DNA of 64,000 bases, taken from assembly GCF_002915575.1 (NCBI RefSeq), contig NZ_PQGD01000009.1:124001-188000 (forward strand), in the 5' to 3' direction. A program made the position numbers and the translations under genes. Shown piece by piece: positions 59,049 to 64,000 of this stretch (position 1 is its first letter; each line of letters starts with the position of its first letter). The stretch is from Superficieibacter electus (GTDB lineage: Bacteria; Pseudomonadota; Gammaproteobacteria; Enterobacterales; Enterobacteriaceae). A model generated the notes under the pieces. That model saw only the letters and a list, made by a program, of their open reading frames with translations, did no database searches and was not told where the DNA came from.

Positions 59049-59990
59049 TTGCTTCAGTTTCGTCGAATGATGATTTGTACCGCCATAATATTCACTGTTG
59101 TCGCACCGGTTTACGCAGGTAAACTCGCTATTGTGATTGATGATTTCGGCTACCGGCCGCAGACTGAAAATCAGGTGCTGGCCCTCCCTTCTGCCATTAG
59201 CGTCGCCGTGTTACCTAACGCACCGCACGCCCGTGAAATGGCGACCAAAGCGCACAATAACGGTCATGAAGTGCTAATCCATCTGCCGATGGCTCCGCTC
59301 AGCAAACAGCCGCTGGAAAAAGATACCCTGCGCCCGGAGATGAGCAGCGCTGAAATTGAGCGCATCGTACGTGAGGCGGTAGACGATGTTCCTTACGCCG
59401 TGGGGCTGAACAACCATATGGGCAGCGCCATGACCTCCAGCCTGTTCGGTATGCAGAAAGTGATGCAGGCGCTGAGTCACTATAACCTTTATTTTCTCGA
59501 CAGCATGACCATCGGCAACAGCCAGTCAATGCGCGCCGCCAGCGGGACCGGCGTTAAAGTGATTAAGCGTAAGGTTTTTCTGGACGACTCACAAAAAGAG
59601 GCGGACATCCGCGTTCAGTTTACGCGTGCGGTTGAGCAGGCACGGCGGCATGGTTCGGCGATTGCTATCGGACATCCGCATCCGACCACCGTCCGCGTGC
59701 TGCAACAAATGGTCTATAACCTGCCGTCAGATATTACCCTGGTGCGCCCGAGTGACCTGCTGAACGAACCGCAGGTTGACACCTCGACACCAAATACCGC
59801 GCCGCCGAAAAATAACACGCCGGACACGCCGCGCAATCCATTCCACGGCGTGAAACTGTGCAAGTCGAAGCAGAAAACCGAGCCGGTGTACGCGACGCGC
59901 TTCTTCAGCGTGCTGAGTGAGAGCATTAGCCAGAGCACACTGGTACAGTATTTTCAGCACCAGTGGCAGGGCTGGAATCGCCAGAAATAA
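59049..59990 (+). CDS. yibQ: YibQ, divergent polysaccharide deacetylase (DUF610)
   Basis: A 313-residue exported protein with a TTG start three bases after the envC stop and a signal peptide (MLQFRRMMICTAIIFTVVAPV). The domain about 25-240 belongs to the divergent NodB-like deacetylase family (KLAIVIDDFGYRP, HEVLIHLPMAPL, NNHMGSAMT, IAIGHPHPTTV). Metal-binding Asp and His residues are retained. It follows gpmI-envC in E. coli too. No proven substrate; the C-terminal 70 residues are variable. Confidence 0.93.
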   Translation: MLQFRRMMICTAIIFTVVAPVYAGKLAIVIDDFGYRPQTENQVLALPSAISVAVLPNAPHAREMATKAHNNGHEVLIHLPMAPLSKQPLEKDTLRPEMSSAEIERIVREAVDDVPYAVGLNNHMGSAMTSSLFGMQKVMQALSHYNLYFLDSMTIGNSQSMRAASGTGVKVIKRKVFLDDSQKEADIRVQFTRAVEQARRHGSAIAIGHPHPTTVRVLQQMVYNLPSDITLVRPSDLLNEPQVDTSTPNTAPPKNNTPDTPRNPFHGVKLCKSKQKTEPVYATRFFSVLSESISQSTLVQYFQHQWQGWNRQK

Positions 59991-60000
59991 GGTCGTCCGC

Positions 60001-61035
60001 TTAGCGCAGATTCACCGCTTCGCGGGCGAGACGGCGGATGCACAGTTTACGGTCGCGCCATTTCCACAGTCGCGCCGACCATAACAGCGCCTGATACGCC
60101 AGCTTCGGACTGCGCACGCTCTTCACCATCCGCTTATACATGCCGGAGGTGAAAATCTCGGCAATCATCCGCTGGCGGATCATCGGGTCGCGCTCTTTGC
60201 GAACTGAATGACACACGCGCAACGCTTCGTAAACGATCTGCTGATGAAACTCAGGATAGATGGTAATCTTCCCGGCATAGTCGCGGTTCAGTTTCTCCAG
60301 CAGGCGGGTGATCTTCATATAATGACGCTGGTAGGCCAGATTTTTTTGCCCCTGACGTTTGAGGCGGCTTACCGAGGCGTCGTGCAGGAAGTATTTATAC
60401 AGACACTCCTGGGTATAGCGCACGCGCCGGGCATTAAACATACACTCGGTAGACCATAAAATATCCTGGTGATGCAGGCCGGGTACGAAAGTTAGCCCGC
60501 ACGCTTCCAGCATCTGACGGCGATAAACCCCCATCCAGACCACGTGCGTCCAGCGCCGGGAAGCCAGCGCCATCCGCAGCCAGTCCGGGCCGCTTAGCAC
60601 ATCCGTTGAACGCAGGCGGTCCAGCGGGATCGATTGCCAGCAGTCGCCGGTCGCGCTATCACACCAGTCGGCATTGCACTGCGCCACGTCCAGATTATCC
60701 TGCAACGCCATCGTCATTAGCGTTTCGTACATATGGGGATAAGTAAGATCGTCCGCATCGACGAACGCGACGTATTCCCCCGTTGCGGCTTCCATACCGC
60801 GATTACGCGCCACGGAGGCTCCGGCATTGGCCTGGGTAATAAGCTGAATATGCGGGTATTTTTCCGCATAGCGTTGCGCGATGTCGACAGAACAGTCCGT
60901 TGAACCATCATTAACAATAATAATTTCCAGAGCGCTCCAGCTCTGAGCCACCAGCGACTCCATACAGGCAGCGAAGGCCTCGCCCGCATTATAGAGAGGG
61001 ATAATGACGCTAAGTTTGCCTGAGCGAATCATCAT
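60001..61035 (-). CDS. waaH: LPS core glucuronosyltransferase WaaH (YibD)
   Basis: A 344-residue family 2 glycosyltransferase. GT-A signatures: SVIIPLYNAGEAFAACMESL, VNDGSTD, ASVARNRGME, and the DxD motif in VDADD; a C-terminal basic region follows. In E. coli WaaH adds glucuronic acid to heptose III of the LPS inner core and yibD is under PhoB and BasR/PmrA control. A PmrA-box-like sequence lies 52-68 bases upstream. Divergent from a WaaY-like kinase. Confidence 0.92.
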   Translation of the reverse strand: MMIRSGKLSVIIPLYNAGEAFAACMESLVAQSWSALEIIIVNDGSTDCSVDIAQRYAEKYPHIQLITQANAGASVARNRGMEAATGEYVAFVDADDLTYPHMYETLMTMALQDNLDVAQCNADWCDSATGDCWQSIPLDRLRSTDVLSGPDWLRMALASRRWTHVVWMGVYRRQMLEACGLTFVPGLHHQDILWSTECMFNARRVRYTQECLYKYFLHDASVSRLKRQGQKNLAYQRHYMKITRLLEKLNRDYAGKITIYPEFHQQIVYEALRVCHSVRKERDPMIRQRMIAEIFTSGMYKRMVKSVRSPKLAYQALLWSARLWKWRDRKLCIRRLAREAVNLR

Positions 61036-61086
61036 AGTAATTACCTGCTTAACAATGGATATGCGGCTACGTTTTACCCGTTATTC

Positions 61087-61103
61087 CTTAAGAAAGACTT
61101 AAG
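61087..61103. promoter_or_regulatory. PmrA (BasR) box between waaH and the WaaY-like gene
   Basis: CTTAAG-AAAGA-CTTAAG. This fits the PmrA box YTTAAk-N5-YTTAAk in both directions, since each half is itself palindromic. It lies 52 bases before waaH and 166 bases before the kinase ATG. Confidence 0.75.
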
Positions 61104-61268
61104 CGCTAAAGCGCTTTACGTATCCTCTTGATTTTCAGATTGAAAATAAATCCAGATTAAGAATAATCACTTATTGTTAAGTTTTGACGACAGCAGGCCG
61201 TTTCGGGTTAGGGTATAATCCTGCAAGTCATTATTACCCTTGCATGTAACCACCCGACCGGAAGTGAT

Positions 61269-61970
61269 ATGTCCATCGTTACCAGTAAAGAAAACGGCTT
61301 CACCATTTACGAGAAGGACTCAGGCGTCCGCTTTGGCGAGATAGTAAAACGGTATCTGGCTGGCGAATTGCCGTCGGTATCGTTGGGCAGTGGTAATGCG
61401 GACAGAACAGTGGCCGTTGTGGAATATGACGGTAAAAAATACATCCTTAAAAACGATCGCGAGAAAGATAAGCGCCTTGAGAAACGGCTACAGAATTATC
61501 TCTCCGGCCCGTTTTTCTCGAAGCTGATTTACGCCACCGATCGCGCCATTGAGCAGGGGTATACCGGAACGGCAGATCTCTATTATGTAGCGGAGAAAAT
61601 GGTCGGCCGTGAATGTGAAAATGTGTTTACCCTTCATGAGTATATTGAAGGAACGCCGCTGAAAGCCATTGACGAATCGAATCGTGAGGAGATTAAAAAT
61701 TGTATTCTGGCGCTGCATCGTGCAGGGCTGGCATCCAATGATATTCACGCCGGGAATTTCATTCGCACGCCGGAGGGGGATCTGAAGATTATCGATCTTT
61801 CCTGTCGCGGCAGTATGCGCGTATGCCAGGCAAACGATATTTTGACCCTGCGGAAAAAATACCATCTTGAGGTGGAAGGTCACGGTGCGGTGTATCGGCT
61901 GATCCGGCTAAAAGAGGATTTCCGTAAGCTTTCACGCCGGTTACGGGGCAAGTCTAAATCTCACGCCTGA
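61269..61970 (+). CDS. WaaY/RfaY-like LPS core heptose kinase
   Basis: A 233-residue cytoplasmic kinase-like protein. Residues about 45-60 hold the Lys region (VAVVEYDGKKYILKND), and the catalytic and metal loops read LASNDIHAGNFIRTPEG and LKIIDLS, as in WaaY (RfaY), which phosphorylates heptose II of the LPS inner core. In E. coli waaY lies inside the waaQ operon, not here; this copy is a separate gene beside waaH, visibly more AT-rich than its neighbours. Upstream is TATAAT at 61214 and a PmrA box. REPs follow. Heptose acceptor not provable from sequence. Confidence 0.82.
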   Translation: MSIVTSKENGFTIYEKDSGVRFGEIVKRYLAGELPSVSLGSGNADRTVAVVEYDGKKYILKNDREKDKRLEKRLQNYLSGPFFSKLIYATDRAIEQGYTGTADLYYVAEKMVGRECENVFTLHEYIEGTPLKAIDESNREEIKNCILALHRAGLASNDIHAGNFIRTPEGDLKIIDLSCRGSMRVCQANDILTLRKKYHLEVEGHGAVYRLIRLKEDFRKLSRRLRGKSKSHA

Positions 61971-61979
61971 CGGGCGGCC

Positions 61980-62135
61980 CCACCGTAAAATGCCGGATGG
62001 CGCTACGCTTATCCGGCCTACAATCGGGGAAAAAACCACATCCACCCCACGTTAAACACCAAACCCGGCCCGCGTTAAACACCAAACCGTAGCCCCGGTA
62101 AGCGCAGCGCCACCGGGGACAAACGGCGCACTGTA
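61980..62135. repeat. REP pair and short direct repeat after the kinase gene
   Basis: ATGCCGGATGGCGCTACGCT...CCGGCCTAC (about 61989-62022) and TAGCCCCGGTAAGCGCAGCG...CCACCGGGG (about 62092-62118), with GTTAAACACCAAACC occurring twice between them. No gene; convergent gap to tdh. Confidence 0.85.
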
Positions 62136-62145
62136 GCGCCGGATA

Positions 62146-63171
62146 TTAATCCCAGCTCAGGATCACTTTCCCGGAACGCCCGGAACGCATCTCGTCAAAT
62201 CCCTGCTGGAACTCATCAATCGGGAAACGGTGGGTGATAATCGGTGACAGGTCGAGGCCCGACTGGATCAGTGCCGCCATCTTATACCATGTTTCAAACA
62301 TCTCGCGTCCGTAGATGCCTTTGATAAACAGCCCCTTAAAGATCACTTTATTCCAGTCGATTGACATATCCGATGGTGGAATACCCAGCATGGCGATACG
62401 CCCGCCGTGGTTCATGGTGTCGAGCATAGAACGAAACGCTGGCGGCGCGCCGGACATTTCCAGGCCCACGTCGAAGCCTTCGGTCATCCCCAGCTCGGCC
62501 ATGACATCGCTTAATTTTTCTTTAGAGACATCCACCGCGCGAGTGACGCCCATTTTACGCGCCAGTTCCAAACGGTATTCATTCACATCAGTAATCACTA
62601 CGTTACGCGCGCCGACGTGTTTTGCCACGGCCGCAGCCATGATGCCAATCGGACCCGCGCCGGATACCAGCACGTCTTCGCCAACCAGATCAAACGACAG
62701 CGCCGTATGAACCGCATTACCGAACGGGTCAAAAATAGACGCCAGGTCGTCGGAAATATTGTCGGGAATTTTGAACGCGTTGAAGGCCGGGATCACCAGA
62801 TACTCGGCGAAGCAGCCGGGACGGTTCACCCCCACGCCGACGGTATTACGGCACAGATGCGTGCGGCCACCGCGACAGTTACGACAATAGCCGCAGGTAA
62901 TGTGCCCTTCGCCCGAAACGCGGTCGCCAATTTTAAAGCCTTTCACTTCCTGACCAATGCCGACTACTTCACCGACATATTCATGGCCGACCACCATGGG
63001 AACCGGGATGGTTTTTTGCGACCACTCATCCCAGTTATAAATATGCACATCGGTGCCGCAGATGGCGGTCTTGCGAATTTTAATCAGCAGATCGTTATGC
63101 CCGACGTCCGGTTTCGGTACGTCAGTCATCCAGATGCCTTCTTCCGCTTTCAGTTTCGATAACGCTTTCAT
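62146..63171 (-). CDS. tdh: L-threonine 3-dehydrogenase Tdh
   Basis: Oxidises L-threonine to 2-amino-3-ketobutyrate with NAD, for breakdown to glycine and acetyl-CoA by Kbl. It has 341 residues as in E. coli. Zinc-type medium-chain dehydrogenase: catalytic Cys in [23 protein letters not shown], structural-zinc cysteines in [15 protein letters not shown], and Rossmann motif [19 protein letters not shown]. Nine bases downstream of kbl. Confidence 0.98.
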   Translation of the reverse strand: MKALSKLKAEEGIWMTDVPKPDVGHNDLLIKIRKTAICGTDVHIYNWDEWSQKTIPVPMVVGHEYVGEVVGIGQEVKGFKIGDRVSGEGHITCGYCRNCRGGRTHLCRNTVGVGVNRPGCFAEYLVIPAFNAFKIPDNISDDLASIFDPFGNAVHTALSFDLVGEDVLVSGAGPIGIMAAAVAKHVGARNVVITDVNEYRLELARKMGVTRAVDVSKEKLSDVMAELGMTEGFDVGLEMSGAPPAFRSMLDTMNHGGRIAMLGIPPSDMSIDWNKVIFKGLFIKGIYGREMFETWYKMAALIQSGLDLSPIITHRFPIDEFQQGFDEMRSGRSGKVILSWD

Positions 63172-63180
63172 CTTCGATCC

Positions 63181-64000
63181 TCAGGCAATCACGCCCAGTT
63201 GTTTACCGATGCGGGTAAAGGCTGCCACCGCACGTTCAATTTGTTCAGGCGTATGCGCCGCCGACATCTGAGTGCGAATACGCGCCTGGCCTTTCGGCAC
63301 CACCGGATAGAAGAAACCGGTGACGTAAATACCTTCTTTTTGCAGTTCACGGGCAAAGTTCTGTGCCACTGTCGCGTCACCTAACATCACCGGGATAATG
63401 GCGTGATCGACCCCGGCCAGGGTAAAGCCTGCCGCCGACATTTTCTCGCGGAACAGACGGGCATTGGCCCACAGGCGGTCACGCAGTTCTGCGCCGGAAG
63501 CCAGCATTTCCAGCACTTTAATAGACGCGGAAACAATCGCCGGAGCCAGCGAGTTGGAGAACAGATACGGACGTGAACGCTGGCGCAGCCACTCAACCAC
63601 TTCCTTACGCGCGGCGGTATAGCCGCCGGATGCGCCGCCGAGCGCCTTGCCCAGCGTCCCGGTGATGATGTCCACGCGGCCCATCACCTCGCAGTATTCA
63701 TGCGTGCCACGACCGTTCGCGCCGACAAAACCGACCGCGTGGGAGTCATCCACCATCACCAGCGCATCGTATTTATCCGCCAGATCGCAGACCCCTTTCA
63801 GGTTGGCGATCACCCCGTCCATAGAAAATACGCCATCGGTGGCAATCAGCACGTGACGCGCCCCGGCCTCACGCGCCTCTTTCAGACGGGCTTCCAGTTC
63901 CTGCATATCGTTATTGGCATAGCGAAAACGCTTCGCTTTGCACAGGCGTACGCCATCAATAATGGAAGCGTGATTCAGCGCGTCGGAAATAATCGCATCT
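63181..64000 (-). CDS. kbl: 2-amino-3-ketobutyrate CoA ligase Kbl (N-terminus cut)
   Basis: PLP enzyme that splits 2-amino-3-ketobutyrate with CoA to glycine and acetyl-CoA. About 273 residues are visible, the C-terminal two thirds; the frame runs past the right edge ([20 protein letters not shown] at the start of the visible part). PLP lysine in [15 protein letters not shown] and [11 protein letters not shown] are intact. Kbl and Tdh form the usual pair. An internal ATG at 63906 is not the true start. Confidence 0.97.
   Translation of the reverse strand, partial: DAIISDALNHASIIDGVRLCKAKRFRYANNDMQELEARLKEAREAGARHVLIATDGVFSMDGVIANLKGVCDLADKYDALVMVDDSHAVGFVGANGRGTHEYCEVMGRVDIITGTLGKALGGASGGYTAARKEVVEWLRQRSRPYLFSNSLAPAIVSASIKVLEMLASGAELRDRLWANARLFREKMSAAGFTLAGVDHAIIPVMLGDATVAQNFARELQKEGIYVTGFFYPVVPKGQARIRTQMSAAHTPEQIERAVAAFTRIGKQLGVIA

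Noticed and set aside
61184-61219. TTGACG...TATAAT as a sigma-70 promoter for the WaaY-like gene
   Set aside because: The spacing is 24 bases, too long for a pair; TATAAT at 61214 may still act with another -35 or an activator.

Overview
The window is a chromosomal segment of an enterobacterium. Gene order and protein sequences follow the E. coli xyl-to-kbl region closely (xylBAFGHR, bax, malS, avtA, ysaA, yia/sgb, aldB, yiaY, selBA, yibF, mtlADR, yibL, lldPRD, trmL, cysE-gpsA-secB-grxC-yibN, gpmI-envC-yibQ, waaH, tdh-kbl). REP/BIME palindromes lie between many genes. The yia operon is of the type described in Klebsiella (yiaKLX1X2PQRS) rather than the E. coli TRAP-transporter type, while REP families, xylFGH and waaH fit a Citrobacter-like genome. 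The genus is an inference; I see no plasmid, phage, insertion sequence, tRNA, rRNA or CRISPR array.

Layout. 1-8200: D-xylose catabolism (xylBA leftward, xylFGH and xylR rightward from a divergent XylR/CRP-controlled region). 8200-13300: bax, periplasmic alpha-amylase malS, transaminase avtA, ferredoxin-like ysaA. 13400-22050: the IclR repressor gene yiaJ divergent from yiaKLX1X2-lyxK-sgbHUE, which carries diketo/ketogulonate through L-xylulose-5-P and L-ribulose-5-P to D-xylulose-5-P. 22090-26940: an AraC regulator, GPH-type glycoside transporter, GH127 beta-L-arabinofuranosidase-like enzyme and a small membrane protein, replacing yiaTUVW of E. coli. 26940-34700: tandem REP repeats, aldB, a ROK kinase, yiaY, and selBA for selenocysteine. 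34800-37700: a LysR regulator divergent from a SnoaL/alpha-beta hydrolase fusion, then yibF.

37700-42820 holds the most unusual cassette: a glucose-family PTS permease, a Cys-type sulfatase without signal peptide, an aldose-1-epimerase-like protein and an RpiR regulator, all leftward in one apparent operon. The arrangement suggests uptake of a sulfated sugar as a sugar phosphate followed by desulfation in the cytoplasm. 42820-47600: five CRP-like sites and mannitol genes mtlADR, yibL. 47620-48370: a remnant of a PrlF-type antitoxin, REPs, and LldR/ArcA sites. 48370-52000: L-lactate operon lldPRD. 52180-60000: housekeeping genes. 60000-62000: waaH and a WaaY-like LPS core kinase diverging from a shared PmrA-box-like sequence. 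62140-64000: threonine catabolism, tdh-kbl, with kbl cut by the right edge and xylB cut by the left edge.

Common theme: several sugar or carboxylate pathways (xylose, ascorbate/ketogulonate, arabinoside, probable sulfated sugar, mannitol, lactate), most with their own regulator and several meeting at D-xylulose-5-P.
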